From Aulostomus chinensis (lineage: Eukaryota; Chordata; Actinopteri; Syngnathiformes; Aulostomidae), in contig JBBMOA010000002.1 in NCBI GenBank assembly GCA_037954235.1, positions 9,836,509 through 9,900,508 of the forward strand: a stretch of 64,000 nt of DNA. Reading direction: 5' to 3'. Positions 45,120 through 57,960 of this stretch are shown here, in pieces. The notes below the pieces were generated by a model that worked only from the letters and a program-made list of their open reading frames with translations, was not told where the DNA came from and made no database searches. The position numbers and the translations under genes are program-made. The number at the start of each line of letters is the position of its first letter. Position 1 is the first letter of the stretch.

Positions 45120-48100
45120 CCCCCCCCCCCCCCACCCCCATTCTGTTCTCCTCTAGGTAGTCCGCTTCAGTTTAACTGAAAAATATATGTTGACAAATGG
45201 AATACTCGGCGCCGTCTTGCTGCTTCTGCGACGGTTGGCCTTTAATAATTCTCCTGTGTTTAACACAAATCAGTGTTTGGATTAGAGCAGCAAGAGGTGG
45301 ATTAGAGCGTCCAGACAGACAGAGACACAGCCTCGCATTCTGTGTCTTTGACATGATGAATCTGCCGAGCGTCACTACGCTCCTGCCATATTTCACCGTG
45401 ACACTAATAATGCCTAATTATATGATGTTGTAAAATCTTGGTTGGTGTTTAAACATGCCATTTAAGCAGTGTAATGGTGCATATAATGCATTTAACGTCT
45501 TATCGCCGGGTTTTTCGTGAGGAACCGACGGAGCGAGGCTTTGCATTTCAATAAAGCCTCTTGATGGGGGAGTGTGGTTGTTGCTGTTGTTGTTTGTCAG
45601 CAGACACTGTTTACTCTGAGCTCTGCCTCCCAAAATTCTCCTCTCCACCCCTCTGCTGGAGACAACTCAAAGACCCCCTGCTGGTGGCTCAGCGGAGCAG
45701 CTTTATCTGTGTTCTCTCCTCTTCAGTCATTGTGTCACCCCAATGTGTCAGCCGCAAGCTGCAAGTCACAGTCGCAGGCTGCATCTCAGGGATGAGAGCG
45801 CCATTCATTAGAGCATCGGCAGCAACAAAGCTCCACTGTTTCACTTCCCGTCACTCCACATGCATGTAAATTAATACGGATAAAGAGGTGGGTTGTGGAT
45901 AGCGTGCTGACAATAGGTGAGGGAATCTGGGTGCAGTGAAACAGAGATAATTTTCAAAGTTCTTTCTTCAAAGGGATACTTTGAAAATGTCTACAGTGGT
46001 GCGCAATGGAGCGCATTTTCCCCAAAGCTATTTGAAATATTTACAATATGTACAGTCAGAATCGTGTACTCGTAGTGAGTAGATTTATTTATTTTTTACA
46101 ATGTCACCTTATCTTGGAATCATCAGATTTAGATTTTTTTTCCCTCCAAAACAAACACAGTATCCCGCTGGTCTGTGAGAGTTTTGGCTTATTTTGACTC
46201 GGCGGATGATGATGCCAGTCAGTCAGGCGGGAGAAAACCTGGGTTGAATCGTTCCTCCAGGGATTCTACTGCGAGAGAAATATCACATATGTTAATAAAT
46301 ACTAAGTTAGTGATTGCGCTTTATAGTTCTGTATGTGTCAATCACACGGCTTATTTGAACCTTTGACCCCGTCAGCTGTGCTGTAGCTTGACGTCCAGGC
46401 AGATGCGCTGATGTCCGGCTCTGATTCCTCACCTGCCTGGCACATCAAGACAGACTCACCGCAGCTTTGTTCGTACGGTGGAGCCCAGAGATGCTCCAGA
46501 GCTAACACACTCAGCTCTGGTCTAGCGGCTGCACCGCACAGCCATGGAACCCTGTATGCTAACTAGCTGCTGGATGCCTTGCAGGCCCACAGGAGCGAGT
46601 GAGTGCAGGTCTGGACCAAACTTTAAAACACACACTTACCAAAGCATCTCAGGGAAGACGCACGCTTTCTGTGGTGAGACAACATGGCGTCGCGTGAGCG
46701 TTGCATGAGCTCAGTGTGTCTGAATGAGCAGAATCAGGAGTGACCGGTAGAGTCCATCCAGTGAGGGACGACATACGTACCTGTATGGGCCCGCACACAC
46801 GTGGAGCTCAGTTCTGGGTTGAGTATCTCATCTCTCTCGCCTGGTTTCACTCCACCGCTTCCAACCCAACCGCCAAGTCACAAACTGCTTTTAAAGCAAC
46901 ACTACAGTGAATTCTGTGTCCGACAACGTTTGAGGTGAAAGACGGGCGACAGAGTGACTTCATTTAGCTTCACATTGGAAGCTAAACTGACAAAACTCCA
47001 GGAAATAAAACAAATCAAATGAACAGAACATTTGGCAACAAAAGGAAACAGCGAGACCAAAGAGAGCCATCTGACAACCTGCAGCGAGAAAATGCTCATT
47101 TATGTGTGTGTGCGCGCGCGTGTGTGTTTTCAAATATTGGTGTTAATTTTATCAAGAGAAGCAGAGGATGGTGCAGAACTTCCAGTCCAGTGCCATTTGC
47201 CACAGCAGAAGAAGACAGGCGAGAGACGTGACGATGTCATCAAAAGGTACATCCGAACAGACGTGGGAGAACGCAACAGCAGAGAGCACAATGGCCGTGC
47301 GGAATATCACAAAAATCAACTTCTGCTCCTGCTGCTGCCCCACATGTTTGCGTGCCACCACCACCACCACCACCACTGGTCCCCCGATGCAAGTACATTT
47401 CAAAATACAGCAGGAACTTAGAAACCCAAGAGAAACGGAACCACAAACAAGACAACAGAGACGCACTAAGATCAAAACGTCCAGGACTGAGCCTGTTGTC
47501 CAGGTTGTCAGCCAGAGCTTCCCAGAGGGGGTCGCCAGCCCCCAGGGGAGGTCACAGGATGATTTCTAGCGACGTTGGTATAAACTACCATGGTTTCTAA
47601 GCACTAACTACCATAAAGAGAGTTGTTCCTTGAATTTTGAATCAGCGTAAAAGTGTGTGAGTTTCTATCTTTATTTTCTCTGAGTTGAGAAGCTGCTCAC
47701 AGTGAGACGTCCTCTGGAAACCCACCTCCAGAGGTTTTGTACTGTAATTTCAGCATGAGGAAATTTGAAACGGGAGGCTTCCCTCCTGACAAGCAAACAC
47801 ACACCAAAAAAAATGGAAAACTTGTGTTTGACAACATCTAAAAGTAACTTTGTTGTATATCTCTACGTCTCTGGATACAAATAATTACCAGTCTGAAAGT
47901 AAACAGGCTCAGCGTCGACTCGAGGGGGATCTCAAAGTGTTTGGGATACGTCGGGAAGCTGCTGCTCACGCTTCAGCGCTCGATTTCTTATTAAACTGGG
48001 GTGCAACTCCAACAAACCAACATGTATGTAGAAGTCAGAGGAAGCACGGTTTGAATTCAGGGGAAGAATCTTTAGGGAGAACAATAATATTTCAGTTATT

Positions 48101-51100
48101 TATTGTTATGGTGTTTGACTTGACAAATATGTAAAATCCACTCCCCGGTCAGTTTTCTATTATAATAGACTAATGTGATTTTCCACTTGAGCGGGCTGAA
48201 CTAGCGTCCCATTACAAACATAGACACTTAAGTTTTGCTTTAAATTACAAGCAAAGAGGATTAACTCTACCCTCTGCTGCCTGAGAGAGAAACACCTCCC
48301 TCTCGTAATAGAATAAAAACTGTCCGTCTGCTCGATGAAGCTGCTTAGTCCTATAAAGGGAATGGAAGATCTCACCATCTCACCCAATTCTGTCCACGTA
48401 TTTCCCCAGGTTTTACCAGACGTGCCTTCACCTGCAGTTCACCCACACGCTCTCTTTTTCTTATTGTTTTCATATATGTCTCCCCAGCAGCCGCAGAGAA
48501 TTAATTTTACTCGTGTAAGCAAAATCCTGTCACTGCAGTAATCCGGAGAGAAAGATTTCACTTTTCTCTGGCAGTATTGATCTGTGGAGTCTGTCGGAGT
48601 GCTGCGGTGAGAATGTATTCCACACAGGCAGGTAGGCAGGACCACTGCAGCATGAAACAGCATGTCAGCCGTACTGTCAGCAAGGAAACCCCACGCCTCC
48701 TCTGTGAACACGTTTAAAACGAGGTAAATACAACGCTTCCTGTCATGAATGTTTCACTGCTGTGTCTGATAACTGGGTTAGAAATCTAAAAAATTGATCT
48801 CTTCTTTTCCTTCGCCCGGGTAGGAACACGGAGTCCTGTCTGACTCAACGTGCCAAACAATATGGAAAGTTCGTGCCCAAATCTGCAGTTCTCCGTGTGA
48901 CCACTTGAGGCTGGCTCCAGAGAGTCAATCCTATAGGGACCCCCCCCCCCCCCCAGCACTCACAAATAAGTGTGTTGCACTTCAAGTTTTTTTGTCCCTC
49001 CTGCATCGCTTCTGTTTGTCTCCAGAAAGCAGAAGCAGCCAATCACGTATGATTAGCTTGACGCTAATGGCGAGTGACGGTGTACAACAGCTACGGCAAC
49101 AGAACAACAGCAGAACTGCCCAGAAGCTCCTGTCCAGTGTAATCCATGGCGTCTTTATCCAGTTGTACGCTCAGTAATCCACAAGCCCATTAATTTGGGC
49201 TGTAAACAAACTATCTGTGTTAGCGCTGAGCGTGATTAGCTTCAACTGGACCAACTCTTTCACGCTCGTTCACAGTGGCGCCACCGTGGAATTGTTCTGG
49301 TTAAATTGCTCTCAGCTCAAATGTCAGTCTTTGTTTTGGATGACAGAGCCTACGGCTGGATTGAGAGGACGAGGATTGTGTGGCACAGCTTTCCCTTTGT
49401 CGGTCGCCATTAGCTTCAAGCTGTATATGGGAAATCGGACAAAAAAAACATTTTCGTGAACTCAAGAAACCTTTTTGTGAGCCCTTGAAAGTTTCAACAA
49501 ACTTTGTGGGTGAAGCGTAGTTAGGGTGAGGCCTTTCTGAGTGAGAGGTCGGGGTGTTGTCACTGTGGCCTGCTAGCTGCTAGCTGCTTACTTTCATTTG
49601 CAAAAACACCAAAATCATGGACTTCAAAACGATGAGTCCACAACGGTCCCACTTCTTATGCTGTCCAAAGAGTTTGACATCTAATTTCAATCTGTTATTG
49701 TAGTTTTGTTTTTAATTGTTGACTGTAATGACAGGTTTGGGCCTGGTTATAGTGAATATTACTGAGTGCGAGGATTCGTTGTGACTGGACGAAAGGATTC
49801 AGGGATACACAGATTTTCTCATATTAGCAGGCAGGTTAAGTAATGATGTATTTTACAATGATGCGTGATTTTGTAGAAGTATCTACATATTGCAGGCGCG
49901 CTCTGTGCTATGTGAAATAGCACATGAACGTTTTCCGTGGCGTGTACAGACGGTCAAAATTCCACCGGTGCTTGCATCTGTTAGCTCCAGGAGGGTAAGA
50001 AGCATGAAGTGGTGAGGGGGTGTTTGATGTTTGCATTTATTTATTTGGTATAATTCAGAACATCAGGGTGTGTCAGTAGTAGAGATTTGACATATTTTAT
50101 TGATTTAATGTAAATATTTGAGATTCATGTGCCTGAATAGCTGTGTCTCGGCCGATAATTTAAGCAGACATCCTGGGGGGGGCAGTCTGCGTGCGATGGG
50201 TTATCGCTGGTCCGTGGTTGCAGTTTTAATGTTTTAAGGTTTTCCATGCGAAAACGTCACCAGAGACAAATGCTTCCTTCTTATTTGCTTCCATCCCAAA
50301 TTTTATAAACTCTGACTTGGTAGGAGAGTCCCACCGTGGGACAGACGAGCGGGACAGACAGCTGGAGGGAGTTACCGAGGACAAGATGTTCGGAGGTCTT
50401 TGTGTGTGGGCAGAAAGACACAAAGTAGTTGAATGTGTCTGCAAGTTGAGAGGTTTTAGGAGCTTGATGAGGGCTGAGAATGATGGGAGATCATCCTCAT
50501 TCTGCCAGAGAGTTCTCAGCGTTGCGAGGATCCCTCAGTGAATATAAGTGAAAGTCAAAAGAGGACAATGGATATTGATTCATGACTTAATTGAGTGTAT
50601 TGATTCTCAGGGGAAGCGCTAAGGAGCTGTCACCAACGGAGAGTTAGCTTTACTCAAACATGAATGCTGGAAATTTAAAAAAAAAAACTGTAGAGAAGTT
50701 GATTTAAATGCTAGGTGATCAGAGACAAAACGTTCTGATGTTCAATGACAGGTTCGGTATGTGTTTGAGTGTTTCCTGCTGCAGAGTGAGATATCTCCCC
50801 GAGTAGAGCGGAGTCAGGTTCCAAGAAAGGCTGATCGCGTTTCTCTAACTTCTAGATCGCACAGATGATTTCAAACCAGAGAACATCAAAGTTGCAGAGT
50901 TTACTTTAGCAGCAAGGCTACATTTAAAATATTTTTGAGCCCAGGAGCCAGGCCTCCGACGGGGCCACCAGACTCAGGAAGGCTGATAAAAGGAGCCTGT
51001 AATCAGGAGACTCAGCTGGACGCGTGCACAGCTCCACTGCCTCGTCCTGACTGAGACGAAGCGGAAGCATCAGAGGAGACGTCTGCTCCTCGGTGATATC

Positions 51101-52640
51101 ACCGCGCTCACATGATCAAGTTACACTCTGAGAGGCAATTAAACAAATGATGATGAGTGACAAGCTGCCGCTGCAGCAGTGACGGGACTCTTTATTCCTC
51201 CCTTCAAACGGGATGAGATGACAGCAATAGTTTTCTTTTTTGAATTTCATTTGTGATCAATGTGGGGTTTTTCAAAGTGGGGTCCAGGGACCCTTCAGTG
51301 TCCTTGAGGGACGGCAGGGGGTCCTCAGGAACACAACACTGATCTGACATTTAAATATAAAATGAATAATTTTTAATCATCAGAAATATATTCGTCTCAA
51401 AAATATGTTGTTCCTTTTTTCTGTCTTTTTTTTTTTTTTTTTTTTTTACAAATTCCTGGTCATTTTTCCTTTTAGTTTTTAAAAAAAAATCTATTTCATT
51501 CACATTTTGAGGTCGACTTTGGGGTCGGGGGTCATAGTTGGCCTCTTTACGTACTCTGACACAAAACACGAGCCTAAACGCTACATCATCGCACATCTCA
51601 GTCTGAAAACACATTCATAGTGCGGCTGCTCTGGAGGCCTCCTGGAGGGGGTCTGGGCTCCCCGGCAGCCATCAGAGGTGCTTGGCTCTGTGTCGGCTGA
51701 TCCAGTTCTTCTACACCAAACGCAGGAAATCCTGCGTCGTTGACTTCTTGCAAACGTGCATTGTACTTAAAAGCAGGACATTGTCACTGCTGCTGTAATT
51801 TCCGTCGTTGTGTTGTCATATTTTAAACATATTCTGCAAATATAGAGAATATGAGAGTAACTGTCCGCTGGGATATTTGACAGTTTTCTAATATGCTGAT
51901 GTATGAGACAAAGAGTAGAAATGTTTGACCCACTTAAACCCACATTGCTGCCTGGCTGCTATTTGTAGCACCACACTGACATACTGTCATCTTATGAAAT
52001 TGTTATGGCACATGTGTCTGCTAACGGTTGCTTGGTTACACATCTAGCAGACACATTAGCATTCATTTGGTGATCTGTGTGTGTGTGTGTGTGTCCACCT
52101 GAATGTCCAGCATGACGGCACTGCAGAGCCGGCTAATAAACCGCTCAGTTTGTGATTTGATCCTTTGTTGACGTGAAAAGAAAGCAGCTTCACCAACCAC
52201 AAGAACATCTGAGTCCAGTTTTATTCTTTACATTTCAAAAGCTGCGTTTTTAGGACAGGATAACCACATTTAACCACTTCTCATCAAGAGTATTTAAGTC
52301 AGTTTGGGGGGAATTTAAAGATATGTGTAGAGTTTTTATACAATTACAGTATCTTTGAAAATTGCACATCGTCCGTGCTCTTTTGATGTTTCCACTAGGT
52401 GGCACTGAAGTTAGGCCTTTTCAAGTCCAGCTCAAGTTGGCTTTAAAAATCCCCTGACATGTCGCTATTCCATGGGATCTCTGGGTTAGTTGTTCATGTA
52501 TCGTTAGAAATGTGCTAAATTACATCAAAGAATTAGTATCAAATATTTTACACCAAAAGTTTTGTGACCAAAGAAAATGTTCCCCTGCCACGATAAATTG
52601 ACCTTGAAACTCAGAGGTTGCAACTGGGAGTGACATCACG
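45120..52640. other. Gene-free region with low-complexity tracts
   Basis: About 7.5 kb without a supportable gene. It contains C-runs at about 45120-45135 and 48941-48954, a GC-alternating patch at 47106-47127, a CAC-triplet run at 47357-47375 (giving an artificial poly-His frame), a T-run of about 21 at 51428-51448 and a short GT run at 52076-52093. ORFs of 60-133 codons on both strands overlap one another and show no recognisable protein. Confidence 0.45.
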
Positions 52641-54820
52641 CCGCGTTCCAGCAGAAGAGGTGAGATACGTCAGAAAAGGGCACACATTGTTTTCGTCTTA
52701 GCATCCGCAAATGATAATGCCGTTCTTCGTGGTATTTTGCGTGTATTAGCATCGCAGCAACATGTCGACAGATAGAATATGAACAGGTCTCTCTGCACGA
52801 CTGATTTGATAAACTAAAAATGTATTTCCAAAGAACTCAAGAACTCGTGCGACTGATGTTCTGAGCGGCCATTTTGAACAGTGATCTGTGGGTTTGTCAA
52901 AGTTTCCCTGTTGGAATTCCGACCTCAGAGAGGATTCCACTTAAAATTTCCAATTTTACTGTTACTCAGTCTTCCATTTCACAACATCTTTAAAACAAAT
53001 ACCGAACACATTTGATAAAACAACAATCATTAAATTCTACCTTTTCTGTAAACTTTGATCCAAATGTGTTTGTGTGCTGAGGGACCTACGCGCCGCACAA
53101 TCTTAACGTCTCTACTTTGATCACGACTCAGAGCGAGAGGTTTCTGACGACTGCTGCTCCAGAGAGAGTTGCTGAATTCTGATAAGTGCAGGTAAATCAC
53201 ACGGAGCCATTGGTCCATGTTTTTTATTCATGAATACAGCAAGTGATGAGGTAGAGAGAGAGGAAGAGTTAAAGAGTTGAACAGCCTCGGGCCAAGGGCG
53301 ACGGCCGGTGAATAATTGAAAAGTCCTGCCAGGCTGGTTCAGGCTGTTTCCTCCACTGGGATCAATCAGCGGCTGCCATCATCTTGGGCTGATGTGACAC
53401 TGGGGGGGTGCCTCTCTGGGATGGAGGTGGGTTAACTTCCTGTATGGAGGTCACTGGAGTTTGCGTTAAACGTCTCCAGGAGCCAATGTGTGGTACTGGA
53501 GCGAACAGCCTCAGTAAACACAGCGTTAGGGAGGACGTGTCAGTGATAATCTCTGTTCATGCGTGTGTGCAGACATACTAATGCGCGCAAACAGCTGAGT
53601 GTGTCATGTCACTTAAATGGATTGTAAATCAGCCTTGACCTGGGTTTAATTGCCCCCCGAGCAGCCATTCCATTGTTTTAAATGCCTCTCCACCATGGCA
53701 TGGCAGCACAATAACTTCTTGCAGGGAGCTTTTTAAGACAACCCAGCAACAAATAGCACCGCTGGTGCTGGAATTGCTTTCATGAGACAAGCTGAATAGC
53801 CAAGCATAGCATTATGCCTCTTCACGGAATCGATCCCTCAGAAAGGATGTTGCTTATATTAGGTTTTTTGCTGCAAGACTGTTTCCGGACGCTAAGATAT
53901 TCCGATGTTTATTCATCGGACGGGCCTGTTTATCTGGGGGATAAGAATCAATGCATAGAGGAGAAATGGGTCTATCTGGAAGAATACGCTTTCATTTTCT
54001 TAATTTGCTCACCTTCTCAACCACATTCAGAGGGATCCAAAAAAATCTGTTAAACTATTATTTCATCCCCACACCTCATTTATTCCTCATTAGACCTCAG
54101 TCGGTATTGACCGGGGAGTCGCCGGTGAGCTCTCTGAGAATCACCAAATCACCAACATGTTCTTCCTTTTCAAGTCCTGGAACTGCATGTAGGGGAGAGG
54201 CTGCTATCAATATACGTTAACAATGGATAAGCTGGCTGCTTGGAGACCCAAAACCCATCTTTCTACTTTTATTAACATTTCAGCGTTGATGAACTTAATT
54301 TATTTATTTTTTTAGCCTTTTACTCTTTTGCCATATTTATTTCAAGCAGTATTTGAATTCTCATTTTATTGTTTTTATTTGTACGTCCTTTTATTATCTA
54401 AAGAAGCCTCCTGTCTTATACAGCTTTTTTTATTTGTTATGGGTGCTTTTTACTGGATTTGGTGTATGGTTTGTGACTCCATATATTTCTAACATCTTAA
54501 CTTTTGTCAGTATCTTTTAAACACTTTGACTTACTATTTGTTTGTCTATAAACACATTATTATTGTACATAAAAGGAAGCTTTAATGCTTGACTCTGCAA
54601 CAGAGACTGCAAACAAAACCTGCATGTGGTCAAAGTTTGCCAATGCATTTGCTGTACAAACTGAAAAAGGTGGAAATACGTCGGTGTTTTCTTGACCTCT
54701 GCAACCCCACAGTGGGCCAAAAAGTCAGTAGTTGAAGGTTTGAAATGTTAGTTTTCTTTGTAATAATCAGAAATAACTTGCAAATGTTCACTCATAGCAG
54801 AGAACAAGTGAGCAGCCAAA
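52641..54820. other. Gene-free region, possible conserved non-coding stretch
   Basis: No gene recognised. The part at about 53630-53800 is compositionally even, free of simple repeats and unlike the flanking AT-rich repeats, so it is the best place in this gap to look for a conserved element. The part at 54290-54500 is strongly T-rich. Confidence 0.35.
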
Positions 54821-54821
54821 A

Positions 54822-55046
54822 GTGAACTCTGCTGAGGTCAGATATTTCCACGGAAGCACCACAGTAACTTTCCACAGCCAGACCCCCCCCAGTGCGAATT
54901 TTCTCGCTGCCAGCCTCCAGCAGCTAGCAGAGATTAGCGTTCTGGCTAGAGAGGCCAATGCAGCGGCAGTCGTCTCATTTCCCCCTAATCCAGGAGCCCC
55001 CCCGCCCCGTGTTGCCTATCACCACACCCTCCAACCTGCTCACTGA
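54822..55046 (+). CDS. Unrecognised short ORF, possibly decayed coding sequence
   Basis: A 74-codon frame with protein-like composition: FLAASLQQLAEISVLAREAN would form an amphipathic helix, followed by an Ala/Pro-rich end. I cannot assign it to a family. No good acceptor or donor is evident and no neighbouring frame continues it. It may be a relic of a transposon gene, or chance. Confidence 0.15.
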   Translation: MNSAEVRYFHGSTTVTFHSQTPPSANFLAASLQQLAEISVLAREANAAAVVSFPPNPGAPPPRVAYHHTLQPAH

Positions 55047-56201
55047 CACATCGGACCCTCCGATACACCCCGCATCCCAAATCAGCTCAGACTAATTGGA
55101 GACCTGGAGTCTCCCTCTGTTTTTCATCTTGCCTTTGTCTCCTTTTCCTCTTTCGCATCAACACGGGGAGACGGACAGTCAACCGTTGTCTGAGTGGCAG
55201 CGCATGAGTGCAACCCGTGGAACCAAGCACAGCCCTTTATATTGGTTCATCTGCATGCAGGATGGGATTCCAGTGACTGGAGGCTTTATTGGAACAGATG
55301 ACCTCGGGTTTATGTTTCGTACATCATTATCATGAAGCCAATCTCACTCTGCCTTTTAAAGTCATGGCTGTGCAAGCACACTTACTCTTTATCTCCATCT
55401 TCATGTCTCTTTCTCCACATCTCTCTCAGTCACAGAGGAGGAAGGACAATGCACCACGAGGGTTTTGGCTGGGGGACTTGTGCTCGTGCACGTAGACCAA
55501 CAGCCATTACCTGACCACGTGGAGTTCAGGGAAATCCATCAAAAAGCAGTGCACCCATTGAGCCTGTAATGAACTGATGCTTTCTCAGCTCCTGTGCTCC
55601 ATCAGTGGGTGGAACCAGGCATCAGTCATGGCCAAGGAAGACCTGCGCCGGCTTGTGTGTGTATTCATGAATATGTTGTGCAGAAAGTCCACTGACATCT
55701 GGTAGTTTGTGTGCTGAGTTCAGTCAAGTGAAGTGAAGTGTTTGTGTGAGTGGCCTCTTCCTACATCTGTTGCTACAACCGTGTTGTTGACAAAAAAAGA
55801 AGTCCAAGCACCCTTTTTCAGACTTTGTTAATTAAACAAGACTAAAATGAACAATAATAAAACTGAAAACATCTTCAATTTCTGAAGAAACTGTGTATGA
55901 GCAGCCAGATGCTTCTACTATTGTTACCCTGACACCCACACGTCTGACAAATGTGCATCGCCACCTACAGGTGGTTTGAAACAAACACAAGAGGCAATCT
56001 TGTCTCCATAAGGTGCTGAAGCTGTTTCAGTGGAGTACTGATGTGACTTCAAATGTACCTTCATTTTTAGTGTGATGGTGTTTCACTAACAGCCACAAGG
56101 TGGCGCTTTCAATGCCGAGCCTCCACGTGTGCACGCTCTCAAGAAAAATGTAGAGAACAAGTTTCTATGGATTAAAAAAAACATAACAGAGAGTTGTAGA
56201 G

Positions 56202-56560
56202 ATGTCATGGTATGGTATTGCTGCAGCGCCTCCTCAGGGTACAAATGGAACAACAACAAGAGCTCAGCATTTCTGGGAACTCCTTCAAGACAGTTGGAGA
56301 AACATTTCAGGTGATGACCTCATGAAGCTCATGGAGAGAACGGCAAGAGAGCAGAGCAGTAGTCAAAGCAGAGGGTGGCTGTTTTAAAGAATCTAAAATA
56401 TAAATCATGTTTTGAGTTATTTTCATTTACTACATAATTCCATGTGTGTTCATTCATAGTTTTGATGCCTTCAGTGAGAATCACCAATGTAAACAGTCAT
56501 GAAAATAAAGAACCATTAAATGAGAAGGTGTGTCCACACTTTTGACTGGGAGTGTGTTTA
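56202..56560 (+). mobile_element. Tc1-like transposase 3' remnant with terminal repeat
   Basis: The frame gives FWELLQDSWRNISGDDLMKL, a C-terminal Tc1-family transposase signature, followed by a degenerate end and a non-coding part. It finishes at gaaggtgtgtccacactttt followed by gactggg, the usual outer terminal repeat. The 5' part with the catalytic residues is missing, so it is a dead fragment. Confidence 0.82.
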
Positions 56561-57425
56561 CACGAAGAAACTTCCCTGAGAAACTAGTTTGAACCGAGCT
56601 CGAGCTCCCAGTGAAATCTCACAGTTGTGTTTCCTCTCGTGTGTCAGCTTTGTGTCTTGTGTCACGGGTCACCTCTAAATCAAAGCCCCCCCCGCCTGTC
56701 CGAGTGTCAGTATTGCTTCAGCAGGATGTTTGGTGGATTCATTTTCTCCTCATGACATCCCATTTTAGGATTACCTGGGGGGGTTTTGTGTTGCTATAGA
56801 CGAGTCACCTCCTTTAGTAATCTGTCAACTGACTTTAATGGATTTCTATCCGGGATATAATTATCTGGTTAAGCTGTCAGTCAGAATCTTGTCAGACATC
56901 ACTATGCCCTTAAGGTAAGAAAACATTATATTCTCTGGATAAAACAGCAGAGGAATCCCAAATGACACGAGGCTTATAGGAAACTCATCACTGTGATATT
57001 CCAGTCACTCTACAGAGGGAAAAGCTTGTTTGCAAAAAAAAAAGAAAAAAGTCTGAGCTCAAACTTTTCAGATAATTGGAGGCAGATGAAAAACTACATT
57101 AAGCATCACAATGTGTTTTCAATGCAGAAATGTTGGTGGGGGAAGTAAAGCTGAAGTAGTATTTGCTTTTCAAAAGTGTCTGGAAAGTAAGTGATAGGTG
57201 CTAATGATCACCGTGTCACAGTAGGACAGACGACGCCAACACGATTCCTCCGGCTGAGACTTTATCCAACTACCATGTCGGTGTCTTAATGATGTTTTTA
57301 ATGATCCAGCATTGTTAGCGTCAGAGTAATGCCCTTATTAGACATGCCGTGATGATTCGATCTAATGAGGCTGTATATGCACGATATATACGCAAAAATA
57401 CAGGTACTTCATCCTCTGATACATA

Positions 57426-57428
<3 letters not shown>

Positions 57429-57461
<33 letters not shown>
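57429..57461. repeat. (CA)n microsatellite
   Basis: About 16 CA units in gene-free sequence. A further one lies at about 59560-59594. Confidence 0.92.
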
Positions 57462-57464
<3 letters not shown>

Positions 57465-57651
57465 GATTTGATGCACATTTCTAAGTAACATATTTGGAAA
57501 CATTGATCAAAACAGCTAAAGGAAAAAATAGCAACGTACAATGTCATAAAAAAATACTTCATTCCACTTTATTTTTACGCAGGTGGATTTTGCCTTTTTT
57601 GAAAAAGAGTAAAAATGCAAAATAGGAGACCTAACAAACCTTTCAAATGAG

Positions 57652-57770
57652 CTCCATCCATCCATCCATTTTCTACCTCTTATCCTGTTAAGGGTCGCGG
57701 GGGGGGGGGGCTGGAGCCTATCCCAGCAGCCTTCAGGTGAGAGGCGGGGTTCACCCTGGACGGGTCACCA
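57652..57770 (-). mobile_element. 5'-truncated tRNA-type SINE, minus strand
   Basis: Only the 3' third remains: ccatccatccattttctacc, gttaagggtcgc, an expanded G-run, tatcccagcagccttcaggt and gggttcaccctggacgggtc. It stops there abruptly. Confidence 0.85.
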
Positions 57771-57881
57771 CGATCACTAAGCTCTACCAGTCTGATAGTT
57801 GGTCAAGAATCTCTGGACTCTTATGTCATATTCATCACAGGAGCAGGACGGGAGTGAAAATCAACTCTGGATGCCACACAT

Positions 57882-57960
57882 TGTGACACACACTGTGACA
57901 CACACTGTGACACACACTGTAACACACACTGTGACACACACTGTAACACACACTGTAACA
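57882..57960. repeat. 12-bp minisatellite
   Basis: Between six and seven units of tgtgacacacac, with tgtaac variants. Because 12 is a multiple of three, it creates a false Val-Thr-His-Thr frame on one strand and a Cys-rich frame on the other. Confidence 0.9.

Noticed and set aside
47152..47569. Overlapping long ORFs in several frames, one with a poly-His run
   Set aside because: The CAC-triplet tract lacks stops in several frames. No frame has recognisable protein features.
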